Source of the DNA: Flavobacterium agricola
Lineage (GTDB): Bacteria; Bacteroidota; Bacteroidia; Flavobacteriales; Flavobacteriaceae
Length of the DNA stretch: 64,000 nt
Direction: 5' to 3'
Assembly (NCBI RefSeq): GCF_025919725.1
Contig: NZ_CP081495.1
Coordinates: 186,001 to 250,000, forward strand
The notes below the pieces were generated by a model. That model ran no database searches and was not told the origin of the DNA. It saw only the letters and a program-made list of their open reading frames with translations. Positions 1-8,934 of the stretch are shown one piece after another (position 1 is the first letter of the stretch; each line of letters opens with the position of its first letter). Position numbers and translations under genes: made by a program.

Positions 1-839
1 CTAATAAATCTCACATTTCTGAAAATGCAATTAAAGGTATTCAGGCACGTGTTGCTTTAGTTCAAAAAAATTACCCACTTGCTGCTCAAAAAGCAAATGA
101 AGCACGTCAAGGTTTGACTTTAATGAATAATGAAGAATATGTTGCTGGGTTTAACAACTATAATAATCCAGAATGGATGTGGGGTATTCATATAGTTGCT
201 GACCAAACAGATTACTTTGGTAACTTTATGGCTTACTTTTCACGTAACTACAGTTCATCTCAAATTCGTTCTTGTCCTAAAGTAATGAACGTTAATTTAT
301 ATAATGCTTTACCTGCCGGTGACGTTAGAAAAGTGGTTGTTGATCCAACAGGAAAACATACAGATTTAGGTTTAGGTTCTACTTTTACAAAGGTTGAATA
401 TTCATCTCAAAAGTTCTTGGCTGAATCTCAATCGGTTTCATTAGGTGATGTACCTTTTATGCGTGCAGCTGAAATGTATTTAATTGAAGCAGAAGCTTTA
501 TATCATTCTGACGAAGCTGCTTCTAAAGCTGTTTTACAAGAATTAGTTTCTAACAGAACAAATAATACCTATACAATCGCTTCTACAGGAGCTGATTATT
601 ATAATGAAATTTTGTTACAAAGACGTGCTGAGTTATGGGGTGAAGGATTTAGATTTTTAGACTTAAAACGTTTAAATCAAACTTTAGATCGTTCTACAAC
701 TAATGTTCCTAACATCGTACCAACTGTTCTAAGTGGTGGTGTTACTACAGCAGCTCCTTCTGATGCAAGATGGCAATGGTTAATTCCTATTCAGGAAATG
801 AATTCAAACCCATTAATGGTTCAAAATGAATTTAACTAA
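1..839 (+). CDS. SusD/RagB-family nutrient-binding protein, C-terminal part
   Basis: The reading frame is open from the window edge (first full codon at base 3), so the start codon and lipoprotein signal lie outside. About 278 residues are visible. The end has the usual C-terminal features of the SusD_RagB family: a helix with FMRAAEMYLIEAEAL, a segment RRAELWGEGFRFLDLKR, and a final WLIPIQEMNSNP where family members fold onto the TPR-like core. SusD proteins are surface lipoproteins that cap a SusC channel and bind glycans or peptides. A complete SusC/SusD pair follows, so two such units lie side by side. No CAZyme is visible to indicate the substrate. Confidence 0.88.
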   Translation, partial: NKSHISENAIKGIQARVALVQKNYPLAAQKANEARQGLTLMNNEEYVAGFNNYNNPEWMWGIHIVADQTDYFGNFMAYFSRNYSSSQIRSCPKVMNVNLYNALPAGDVRKVVVDPTGKHTDLGLGSTFTKVEYSSQKFLAESQSVSLGDVPFMRAAEMYLIEAEALYHSDEAASKAVLQELVSNRTNNTYTIASTGADYYNEILLQRRAELWGEGFRFLDLKRLNQTLDRSTTNVPNIVPTVLSGGVTTAAPSDARWQWLIPIQEMNSNPLMVQNEFN

Positions 840-864
840 TATTTAGTTCAGTTATATTTCTTTT

Positions 865-893
865 AAAATCCCGCTTTAAGCGGGATTTTTTTA
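865..893 (+). terminator. Rho-independent terminator after the partial susD gene
   Basis: An 8-bp stem AATCCCGC / GCGGGATT (867-874 and 880-887) with a 5-base loop is followed by a run of T. It separates this SusD gene from the next SusC/SusD unit, so the two are likely separate transcripts. Confidence 0.85.
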
Positions 894-986
894 TTTCAAA
901 ACAGTGTCTTTAATGAATAGATATTTATGTTTCTATTTTATTTAACTTTTTATTTGTTAAATTTTGCTTTTTTTTAAGATTTTATT

Positions 987-1015
987 TTGTTTGTGTTAAA
1001 TAATAGTTAACTTTC
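987..1015 (+). promoter_or_regulatory. Putative promoter of the susC/susD pair
   Basis: TTG at 987-989 is followed after 18 bases by TAACTTTC at 1008-1015. This is one base away from the Bacteroidota -7 consensus TAnnTTTG, and the spacing fits. The gene starts 25 bases further on. No Shine-Dalgarno sequence precedes the ATG, as is normal in this phylum. Confidence 0.45.
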
Positions 1016-1040
1016 GAATCGAATTTAACTATATTAATTA

Positions 1041-4000
1041 ATGAGACAAACTATGAATTTATTACTAACATCAGCTTTGCTGTTAGTAGTGCAAATTGGT
1101 TTTGCTCAGCAAAAGCAAATCACAGGTGTTGTTAATGAAGCTGATGGTTTTCCTTTGCCTGGAGCAAGTGTTGTAATTAAAGGTACAACGTATGGCACAA
1201 GTACCGATATGGAAGGTGGTTTCCAAATTTCGGCAAGTGTTGGAGAAGTTTTAACAATTTCTTTTTTGGGTTATACGCCTAAAGAAGTTACAGTTGGAGC
1301 AGCTAACAGTTACAGGGTAACTTTAGAGCCTGCACAAAATCAACTAGACGAATTAGTGGTTGTAGGTTATGGAGTTCAAAAAAAACAAGATGTAACCGGA
1401 GCTATTTCTCAAATTAAAGGAGATGCTATTGAAAATTTAGTAACTCCATCTTTTGAACAACAATTAGCAGGTCGTGCATCTGGGGTTCAAGTAACTACAA
1501 ATGGTGGAGTACTAGGGGAAGCTCCAAGAATTAGAATTAGAGGAATTAACTCTATTAATACTTCAAATTCTCCTCTTATTGTATTAGATGGAGTACCAAT
1601 GTTAGGAGCAGGATATGAAGCTAACATTTCTACTAACCCATTGTCTGATATCAACCCGAATGATATTGAATCTTTCGAGATTTTAAAAGACGGTTCTGCA
1701 ACTGCGATTTATGGTTCAAGAGCTGCTAATGGTGTAATTTTAATTACAACTAAAAAAGGTAAGAAAAACTCTTTCAATGTTGACTTTTCAGTTATTACTG
1801 GTTTAGGTTCACCAATGAAATACTATGATGTATTGAACGGTGATCAATTTACTATGATTAATCAAGAAAAAACATTAAATGCTGGTGCAGCTGCGGATGC
1901 TTGGGCTGTTTATTCAGGAGTTAATACTGATTGGCAAAAACAAGTTTTTAGAAATGCGGCTTCTCAAGCTGACTATAAGTTAGGAGTTTCTGGGGGTACT
2001 GATAAAGGTAGATATTATTTGTCTTTAGGTTATTCTGAGCAAGAAGGTGCTGCAATAACGAATAAGCTAAATAAATACAATATTAGAGCTAGCGTTGAGC
2101 AAGATTTAAACAAATGGTTAACTGTTGGTGCAGCATTATCTTATAACAGAAATGATTTGTCAGCAATGAACAAAAGTCAAACAGGACTTGGTGGTATTGT
2201 AGTAAACTCTGTTAGTCAGTTACCAAACGTACCTGTTTATGATAAAAACAACCCTTCAGGATATAATACTTTTATTAATTCAAATGGGGTGCCTCAAAAC
2301 TACATTGGCTATGCACCTAATAATGCACCGCAAGTTAATAATGCATACAATTTAGTTTATGCATTAGATATTAATAAATACAATTCTCAAGTTAATAGAA
2401 CTATTGTTAATACGTTTGCTAACGTGAAACTTTTTAAAGGATTAACATATAGATTCCAATTCGGATATGATAAAAATATAAATACTGAATTTTTATTTTG
2501 GAGCCCTAAACACGGTGACGGTTACGGATATAATGGTTTAGCTTCTCAGTATAGCTTACAAGCTGAGTTATATAACGTACAAAATATTTTGAACTATAAT
2601 GTAACCTTAGCAGAAAAGCATAATATTGGTGCTACTGCAGTTTACGAAGTGCAAAAAAATACATTTAATTATTTTAATGCTTCAGGTAGAGATATGACTT
2701 CGGATTACTTCGACAAAAATATTATCTCTAATGCGTTTGCAACTCAATTAATTTCTGGTGGAATGCAGGAAGATGGTATTAAATCATACGTTGGTCGTGT
2801 AACATATAACTACAATAGCAAATATTTTTTACAAGGATCTATTCGTCGTGATGGTATTTCTAAATTATCTAAAGACACACGTTGGGAAAACTTGATTGGA
2901 TACTCTGCAGGTTGGCAAGTTGCTAACGAAGAGTTTTGGGATAATATGCGTGATGTAGTAAATGAATTCAAGATTCGTGGTTCGTATGCCGAAACAGGTA
3001 ACACAGGTTTTGGTGCCTATGCGTATCAAGGTTTATACAGCTTACAAAATTATGGTAATTTTAACGGTATTGGATATTCTCAATTCGGTAACGACCGTTT
3101 AAGATGGGAAACATCTAAAAAATATGACTTAGGAGTAGATTTAGGATTTTTAAGTAACAGAGTTAGATTTACTGTTGACTATTTCCAAAATACATCTAAT
3201 AATATGATTATGGATAAAATTTTACCATCAAGTTTAGGTATTCCGTTTAACTTAATGACTATTAATGCTGGTAAAATGGTTAACAAAGGGGTTGAGTTTG
3301 ATTTAACTGCAAACGTAATTAACACTCCTAACTTTAACTGGGATATTAACGCGAACTTAACGTTGCAAAAAAATAGAGTGGATAACTTACCTGACGGTCA
3401 GGAGATTGTTTATGCAAATAATATTGTTAGAGAAGGAGAAAGCTTAAATGCTTTATACGGATTAGAGTATTATGGTGTTAATAATACTAATGGTTATCCA
3501 GTTTATGTAAAAGGAAACGGAACTTTAGTACAAAAAAATGTACGTACAGGAGCAGTAACTGTTTATGATCCTGCTAATCCTACCGTAACAGGTGCCCCTT
3601 CTACTTTGTCTCAAAGTACTGACAGAAAAGTTTTAGGACATGCTACTCCTACATATTACGGAGGTATTACTAACACATTTAAATACAAAAATTTTGATTT
3701 AAATTTCTTATTCCGTTTTAGTGGAGGTAATAAAATTTATAACCAAACAAGACAAGAAATGTTAAGTTATCAATTTAAAAACAACTCAACTGAAATTTTA
3801 GGAAGATGGCAATCTGTAGATAATCCTGGAGATGGAAAAACTCCTATCCTTATTGCTAACCAACAAGCTAGAGCAAACGAAGCGACTTTAACTTCTAGAT
3901 TTTTAGAGAAAGGTGATTTCATTTTGCTTGATAACTTACAAATTGGATATTCTTTCGATAAAAATTTATTAGAAAGAATTAATTTACAAAAAGCAAGAGT

Positions 4001-4139
4001 ATTCGTTACAGGACAAAACTTGTGGATGATTACGGACTATAAAGGCATTGATCCAGAAATGATTTCAGCAGGTGGAATTGATTATTATGGAGTTCCAAGA
4101 AACAGAATTATCACATTAGGAGTTAATGTAGGATTTTAA
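1041..4139 (+). CDS. SusC/RagA-type TonB-linked outer-membrane receptor
   Basis: This is a 1032-residue protein of usual SusC length. Residues 1-22 form a signal peptide ending GFAQ. A carboxypeptidase-regulatory-like beta domain (about 26-105, with PGASVVIKGTTYGT) comes next, then the SusC signature LDELVVVGYGVQKK and a TonB plug containing GSATAIYGSRAANGVILITT near residues 218-240. The rest is a 22-strand-type barrel ending in phenylalanine (GVNVGF). It should import a polymer breakdown product across the outer membrane using TonB energy, together with the SusD protein encoded 11 bases downstream. The substrate cannot be told from the sequence. ATG at 1041 gives the complete signal peptide; a second ATG four codons on would also work. 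Confidence 0.95.
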   Translation: MRQTMNLLLTSALLLVVQIGFAQQKQITGVVNEADGFPLPGASVVIKGTTYGTSTDMEGGFQISASVGEVLTISFLGYTPKEVTVGAANSYRVTLEPAQNQLDELVVVGYGVQKKQDVTGAISQIKGDAIENLVTPSFEQQLAGRASGVQVTTNGGVLGEAPRIRIRGINSINTSNSPLIVLDGVPMLGAGYEANISTNPLSDINPNDIESFEILKDGSATAIYGSRAANGVILITTKKGKKNSFNVDFSVITGLGSPMKYYDVLNGDQFTMINQEKTLNAGAAADAWAVYSGVNTDWQKQVFRNAASQADYKLGVSGGTDKGRYYLSLGYSEQEGAAITNKLNKYNIRASVEQDLNKWLTVGAALSYNRNDLSAMNKSQTGLGGIVVNSVSQLPNVPVYDKNNPSGYNTFINSNGVPQNYIGYAPNNAPQVNNAYNLVYALDINKYNSQVNRTIVNTFANVKLFKGLTYRFQFGYDKNINTEFLFWSPKHGDGYGYNGLASQYSLQAELYNVQNILNYNVTLAEKHNIGATAVYEVQKNTFNYFNASGRDMTSDYFDKNIISNAFATQLISGGMQEDGIKSYVGRVTYNYNSKYFLQGSIRRDGISKLSKDTRWENLIGYSAGWQVANEEFWDNMRDVVNEFKIRGSYAETGNTGFGAYAYQGLYSLQNYGNFNGIGYSQFGNDRLRWETSKKYDLGVDLGFLSNRVRFTVDYFQNTSNNMIMDKILPSSLGIPFNLMTINAGKMVNKGVEFDLTANVINTPNFNWDINANLTLQKNRVDNLPDGQEIVYANNIVREGESLNALYGLEYYGVNNTNGYPVYVKGNGTLVQKNVRTGAVTVYDPANPTVTGAPSTLSQSTDRKVLGHATPTYYGGITNTFKYKNFDLNFLFRFSGGNKIYNQTRQEMLSYQFKNNSTEILGRWQSVDNPGDGKTPILIANQQARANEATLTSRFLEKGDFILLDNLQIGYSFDKNLLERINLQKARVFVTGQNLWMITDYKGIDPEMISAGGIDYYGVPRNRIITLGVNVGF

Positions 4140-4150
4140 TAATTAAGTAT

Positions 4151-5716
4151 ATGAGAACATTAAAAAAATATATAATTGGTACAGCTTTACTTTCTTTGTC
4201 ACTTACAGGGTGTTCAGATGATCAAGTATTAGATTTAAACCCAATTTCAAGTATTCCAGAATCTGTAGCTTTTACTACACCAGAGTATGTATTAGCATCA
4301 GTTAATGGAATGTACCAAGCGGCCCAAATTGGTTATTACAATGGGGCAGGTGCTCGTGGTTACATATGGGGTGCAGCTTACATTCAGCAAAATGATTTTC
4401 GCGGTGAAGATGTTGTAAATACACAAGGCTTTTATGCTATTACGTATGAAAATAACCAAGATCCTAATGCTGCAGCAAACACTATTTATTATTGGGTTGA
4501 CGGCTATCGTTTAATCAACCGTTGTAACATTGTAATTGAAGGTGTGCAACAAGCTGCTGATAATGGTGTGATTACACAAGCTCAGGCTGATGATTATGCT
4601 GGACAAGCTAAGTTTTTACGTGCTATTACACATTTCGAATTGTTAATGTTTTTTGCTAATCCTTATGGAGCAACTAATGGAGAAACTCCAGGAATTCCAT
4701 ACAGAGATTTTGCAATCAATACAGCATCAACTATTGAGCAAGGAATGGCAGAGAATCGTTCTACAGTTAAAGAGAACTACATCAAAATCTTAGCAGATTT
4801 AGATGCTGCTGAAGCTACAATTTCTGAAAACTCACTTGTAAAAGCTTCTAAAAATGCTGCAATTGGCTACAAGGCAAAAGTTAAATTACACATGAGAGAC
4901 TGGGCTGGAGCTTTAACAGAGGTAGCTAAAATTGAAAATGCATACACGCTAACACCAGAACCATGGGGAGTATTTGATAATAATGGATCTAATACTGAAT
5001 CTATTTTTTCAATTTTAAATACTGCAGCTGTAAATCCTGGAGTTAATGGAGCTATAGCTTCTCAGTACAAGCGCCGTCAATTGGGAGCAATTTCTCCTAT
5101 TTTATGGAATGATTCAGATTGGAAGGCTGATGATAAGCGTAGAATTTCTACAACTGATGCTAATGACAACGAGAATAATCTTGTTTATGAATTACCAGGA
5201 GAATTATACGTTACAAACAAATATCGTGATGGTGTAACGTACACGGATTATACACCAATTTTACGTTTTGCAGATATCATGTTAATTAAAGCAGAAGCTG
5301 AAGCACGTAATAGCAATGCTGTTACTACAGCTGCATTAGAAGCTTTAAATGCTGTGCGTGATAGAGCTTTGGTTACATCACCATCTTATACTGCTGCTGA
5401 CTTTGCATCTGTTGGAGATTTTGTTTCTAAGGTTATAAAAGAGCGCAGAATTGAGTTTGTGATGGAGGGTAAACGTTGGGCTGATATTCATCGTTTACAG
5501 CAAGATCCACTTGCAGAAGTTGCAATGGATGGAATCCCTGCCAAATTTAAATCAGGAAGTAATCCGAAAATGTCTAGCTATACTATTGGCACGCCGCCAG
5601 CAGCTGTTAACTTGACAATTCAGGCTATTCCTTATTCAGATTACAGATTCTTATGGCCATTACCGTCGTTAGAAACGGTATATAATCCAAATGTGCCACA
5701 AAACCCTGGTTACTAG
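4151..5716 (+). CDS. SusD/RagB-family surface lipoprotein
   Basis: This 521-residue protein is the partner of the SusC encoded just upstream (11-base gap). The N-terminus is a lipoprotein signal with lipobox LTGC (Cys21). The Cys is followed by SDD, which resembles the acidic export signal that sends Bacteroidota lipoproteins to the cell surface. The SusD core follows, with QAKFLRAITHFELLMFFANPYG near 150-170, the TPR-like helix FADIMLIKAEAEARN, and KERRIEFVMEGKRWADIHR near 430-450. It ends with the usual FLWPLP..E...NP motif. It probably acts as the lid and ligand-binding subunit of the SusCD complex. Confidence 0.95.
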   Translation: MRTLKKYIIGTALLSLSLTGCSDDQVLDLNPISSIPESVAFTTPEYVLASVNGMYQAAQIGYYNGAGARGYIWGAAYIQQNDFRGEDVVNTQGFYAITYENNQDPNAAANTIYYWVDGYRLINRCNIVIEGVQQAADNGVITQAQADDYAGQAKFLRAITHFELLMFFANPYGATNGETPGIPYRDFAINTASTIEQGMAENRSTVKENYIKILADLDAAEATISENSLVKASKNAAIGYKAKVKLHMRDWAGALTEVAKIENAYTLTPEPWGVFDNNGSNTESIFSILNTAAVNPGVNGAIASQYKRRQLGAISPILWNDSDWKADDKRRISTTDANDNENNLVYELPGELYVTNKYRDGVTYTDYTPILRFADIMLIKAEAEARNSNAVTTAALEALNAVRDRALVTSPSYTAADFASVGDFVSKVIKERRIEFVMEGKRWADIHRLQQDPLAEVAMDGIPAKFKSGSNPKMSSYTIGTPPAAVNLTIQAIPYSDYRFLWPLPSLETVYNPNVPQNPGY

Positions 5717-5740
5717 TTTAGTAATTAGTTTATAAAATAA

Positions 5741-5764
5741 AACACGCCATTGGCGGTTTTTTTA
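5741..5764. terminator. Weak terminator between convergent genes
   Basis: A short stem CGCC-ATT-GGCG (5745-5755), extended by A-T pairs after two mismatches, is followed by seven or more T on the plus strand. It ends the susC/susD transcript. The stop codon of the minus-strand gene falls in its T tract. Confidence 0.55.
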
Positions 5765-6481
5765 TTTAATCTCTTCAATTATTTTTTCTCCGTTTTTGGT
5801 AAATTCAAAATACCATTTGTTGTTTTTAGAGTAAATAATACCGTCAACATACGGGTTAGATGCCATGTATAAATTATCAACCGATGTTTTGGTTATTTTA
5901 TACAAAACCTTTTGGTTTGCATCTTTTAATTCGCCTTGTAAAGCACCGTTTTTAAAATCAAAAACTAAAGCATTGTTAGTAGTTTTGTTTGCTGTTGGTT
6001 GTACATTTTCTACCACGGTTTGTTTTACAGGTGCTGGTTTGCTTACAATTAGTTCTGTATCTGTAAATACTATTCTGTTTTTGTTTTGTTGAAAGTTTTT
6101 AGCTACGTTTCTAAAAACTTCTCGGTATGCTACGCGGTAATCTTTTTCGCGCGTTTTTCCAAATTCAGATTCGTAAATCAATTTGCCCGTGCAATCTTTA
6201 ATTGTCATTTTTAAAGCTGTAGTAAATAACGTGCTATCATCTTCATAATTTACATAATACGCATTACAGCGGTTATTTGCCAATTCAGACGGAACATCTT
6301 TTTCATCAAAAACTACAAAGCCTTCTTTTTCTAAAAACGATTTGGTGTATTCGTTTAAATTGTATTTGTTGTACGTTTTTAAATCGGCCAAAGTATTTTC
6401 TACAACTAAGGTTTTTGTATCGGTTTGCGCGGTAACCCATTGTGCTAAGCCCAATAAAGCTACTAAAGCTATTTTTTTCAT
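5762..6481 (-). CDS. Secreted protein of unknown function
   Basis: This 239-residue protein has a clear signal peptide (1-18, cleavage near VTA-QT) and no other membrane segment, so it should be periplasmic or secreted. I do not recognise the family. The middle (about 120-170) is low-complexity and rich in Val, Pro and Thr, and may be a linker. The C-terminal part (about 170-239) contains VLYKITKTSVDNLYM and IIYSKNNKWYFEF, suggesting a small beta domain. It is the last gene of a five-gene overlapping set; its ATG shares a base with the stop of the HAD gene (TAATG), implying coupled translation. Confidence 0.8.
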   Translation of the reverse strand: MKKIALVALLGLAQWVTAQTDTKTLVVENTLADLKTYNKYNLNEYTKSFLEKEGFVVFDEKDVPSELANNRCNAYYVNYEDDSTLFTTALKMTIKDCTGKLIYESEFGKTREKDYRVAYREVFRNVAKNFQQNKNRIVFTDTELIVSKPAPVKQTVVENVQPTANKTTNNALVFDFKNGALQGELKDANQKVLYKITKTSVDNLYMASNPYVDGIIYSKNNKWYFEFTKNGEKIIEEIK

Positions 6482-7170
6482 TATAAATATTTTTTTAATT
6501 CTACTAAGTTATTAATTCTACCTATTTCTAGTTCGGTAAATGCGTTAAATTCGTCAAATAAAATAGCTTGCAAACCTGCTTTTTTAGCACCGTTAAAATC
6601 TGCATCAATGCAATCGCCAATCATAACGGCATGTTGCGGTTCGCATTGGGCTTGTTGTAAGGCATAATTGTAAATGGTTGCGCTTGGTTTTTTTGCACCG
6701 GTACTTTCTGAATCGGTTATGGTTTTAAAATAATCGGTTAGTTTTGCACTTGTTATTTTACTACGCTGTACCTCGTGCAAACCATTGGTAATAATATGCA
6801 AGTTGTATTTAGGTTGTAAATAATCTAAAATAGCTAATGTTCCCTCTATCAAATGATTGCTTTGTGGTAATTCTGTAATATAATCGGTAGCTAGTTGTTC
6901 AATTTTATCATCGTTAATTGATACATTAATTGCATCAAAGCTGTCTTTTAATCTGGCGTAACGTAATTGATTGTGTGTAATTTTATTGTTGCGGTACAAT
7001 TCCCAATATTTGTAATTAATTGCAGGGTATGCCATTAAAAAATCATCAAGTGCATAAAGCAATTGATGATTAGTAAATATGGTTTGAAATGCTACATTCG
7101 AATTTTTCTCGAAATCCCATAATGTATGGTCTAAATCAAAAAAAACATCAGTAATATTCTCTAACTTCAT
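6481..7170 (-). CDS. HAD-family phosphatase, YjjG-type nucleotidase
   Basis: 229 residues with all four HAD motifs: DLD (Asp12/Asp14) in FFDLDHTLWDF, Thr128 in IITNG, Lys160/161 in GAKKP, and GDCIDAD (Asp186, Asp191). The wording FFDLDHTLWDFEKNS is typical of the YjjG subfamily, whose members remove phosphate from pyrimidine nucleotides including non-canonical ones. A cytoplasmic enzyme with Mg2+ is expected. The start codon overlaps the stop of the DUF3299-like gene (TAATG), so it is co-translated with the ABC genes, though its chemistry has no obvious tie to them. Confidence 0.85.
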   Translation of the reverse strand: MKLENITDVFFDLDHTLWDFEKNSNVAFQTIFTNHQLLYALDDFLMAYPAINYKYWELYRNNKITHNQLRYARLKDSFDAINVSINDDKIEQLATDYITELPQSNHLIEGTLAILDYLQPKYNLHIITNGLHEVQRSKITSAKLTDYFKTITDSESTGAKKPSATIYNYALQQAQCEPQHAVMIGDCIDADFNGAKKAGLQAILFDEFNAFTELEIGRINNLVELKKYL

Positions 7171-7682
7171 TATTTTGCTCCTTTTATAATAACTGCGTTT
7201 TCAATGTGGTAAATCCAATCGTCAACATCAGTTTCATTGTATCTAAATGTACCTTCTAACGTTACATATTGGTCGGTTTTAAGTTTTGGTGTTTCGCCTT
7301 TAAAAACAATACCCATAATGGTTTCTGGCCCAGCTTGCCCACAAAAAAAGCAAGAAGCAAAAACGTTTTTACTTAATGCATAGCTTTTGTTATCAATCGG
7401 TACAATAAACCCGGTCATGGTAATTTTTTTACCTTGTAAAACTTTTAGTTTTGCATTTACAACCGGAAAAGATATTTCGCCATAGCGTGGGTCTTTACGG
7501 TTTACATATTTTATATCGCCTAAAATATTCCAGTTTAATTCGGTTGGATTATTTTGTACTATTTCTGTTGTAATAAATCCAGCTTTCTGAACAGGTAAAG
7601 CTGATTCTGATTGAGGTAAAAAACAATTCGCTCCAATAATTGCAGCCAATCCTAATCCTAAAATAATTCTTCTTTTAAGCAT
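7170..7682 (-). CDS. DUF3299-like exported protein of an ABC transporter operon
   Basis: 170 residues. A hydrophobic N-terminus (1-20, ending GANC) looks like a lipoprotein or signal sequence. The rest is one small beta domain with GKKITMTGFIVPIDNK (about 84-99), a pair of cysteines in SCFFCG (Cys111, Cys114), and a C-terminal TLEGTFRYNETD. This matches the DUF3299 pattern I recall, in which a GyvvP strand precedes a Cys-containing loop. The two cysteines could bind a metal or form a disulfide. The gene overlaps the permease gene by 8 bases. Its function is unknown. Confidence 0.65.
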   Translation of the reverse strand: MLKRRIILGLGLAAIIGANCFLPQSESALPVQKAGFITTEIVQNNPTELNWNILGDIKYVNRKDPRYGEISFPVVNAKLKVLQGKKITMTGFIVPIDNKSYALSKNVFASCFFCGQAGPETIMGIVFKGETPKLKTDQYVTLEGTFRYNETDVDDWIYHIENAVIIKGAK

Positions 7683-8934
7683 TTGCTAAAGTTTTTGATA
7701 TGTTAAGTTTATAAGCTTTTATAGCGGGAATTAAAGCCGAAATAAAACCTACAAACAAAGTTACTACAAATAAAACAATTTCGTTTTGCCAAACAATTTC
7801 GAACGGATTAAACGCAATGTTAAATTCGTTTTGAGAAGATAATGAAATGGCGTATAAAGCTAAACGTCCAAAAATTGTTCCAAAAATAAATCCGGTTAAG
7901 CATAGTAATACGCTTTCTATAACTACAAGTTTAAGCAACTGAAAGGGTTTTGCCCCCGAAATGCGCAGCAAAGCAAATTCGTATTTTCTTTCTTTTAATC
8001 GGTTATATAACGCAATAAAAATACTGATTCCAGATAAAAACATGATCCCGAATGCTAAATATTTTAAGCCATCAATCCCAATGCCAAACATGCTAATTAA
8101 TCGGTTTACTTCTAATGCAGGTAAAACAGCTTGCATTTTGGTATTTTCAGCAATTAATCGCGGCCACGAAAACAAAGCCATTTTATTTTTAAATGATAAC
8201 AGAACGGCTGTAATTTGTTTATCTTCTTCGTGTTTGTGTGCATGTTCCTCATGGTCGTGATCATGTTCATGATCTTCGTGTACAACAACATCGGTAGTAA
8301 CTTCGTCATGATGTTCGTGTTCATGATCGTGTACTTCCCAAACGGTTTCTATATTAGATAGAATAAGATTGTCTAAAATACTTCCGTTTTTTTCTAAAAT
8401 ACCAACTACTGTGTACGGATGTTCATCATGAACATCACCATGTTCGCTAGATCCGTGCGAACCTGCAAACGTATCGCCTAACTTTAGGTTTAAGTTTCTG
8501 GCAATTTCTCCTCCAACAACAACTTGTAAAACTTCGGTATAAAGTTCGCCTTGCTCTAATTTACCTTCGTATTTGGTAATATAATCGGGTGTTGTACCCA
8601 AAATTTTATAACCTAAATAATTATCTCCAAACGAAAGCGGAATGGCTTGCGCCACAAACGGATTATTCATCCATTTTTGTGCTTCGTTAAAATCTATATT
8701 TCCAGTTGGCGCATCAATATGATATACAGAGGATAAAATAACTTGTAATGGCGATCCAGGAGCTCCTAAAACCATATCAATGCCATCTATCGTGCTGTTA
8801 AATTTTTTATCAAATTGATTTTGTAGTAAAATCAATAATGTAATAATGGCAACAGAAGCTGTAAGTAAAACCACACTTAAAAAAGTATTTAAGGGTTTAA
8901 ACCATAAATTTTTCCAAGCTAATTTTCTAATCAT
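7675..8934 (-). CDS. ABC transporter permease (FtsX/MacB type) with His-rich loop
   Basis: 419 residues. TM1 lies near 17-37, then a large periplasmic domain, then three C-terminal TM segments (about 287-310, 330-360, 385-405) forming the FtsX domain. This is the MacB/LolC/LolE plan. The periplasmic domain carries an unusual metal-binding-like stretch: 13 histidines between residues 202 and 235, mixed with Asp/Glu, plus four more at 160-172. Other LolC/MacB proteins lack this. Zinc or another soft metal is the natural guess, but that is inference. The gene is coupled to its ATPase by an ATGA overlap at 8931-8934. Confidence 0.88.
   Translation of the reverse strand: MIRKLAWKNLWFKPLNTFLSVVLLTASVAIITLLILLQNQFDKKFNSTIDGIDMVLGAPGSPLQVILSSVYHIDAPTGNIDFNEAQKWMNNPFVAQAIPLSFGDNYLGYKILGTTPDYITKYEGKLEQGELYTEVLQVVVGGEIARNLNLKLGDTFAGSHGSSEHGDVHDEHPYTVVGILEKNGSILDNLILSNIETVWEVHDHEHEHHDEVTTDVVVHEDHEHDHDHEEHAHKHEEDKQITAVLLSFKNKMALFSWPRLIAENTKMQAVLPALEVNRLISMFGIGIDGLKYLAFGIMFLSGISIFIALYNRLKERKYEFALLRISGAKPFQLLKLVVIESVLLCLTGFIFGTIFGRLALYAISLSSQNEFNIAFNPFEIVWQNEIVLFVVTLFVGFISALIPAIKAYKLNISKTLANA

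Noticed and set aside
8220..8345. Repeat-like CAT/ATG-rich stretch as a DNA repeat
   Set aside because: It is the codon pattern for the His/Asp/Glu-rich loop of the permease on the minus strand, not a tandem DNA repeat.
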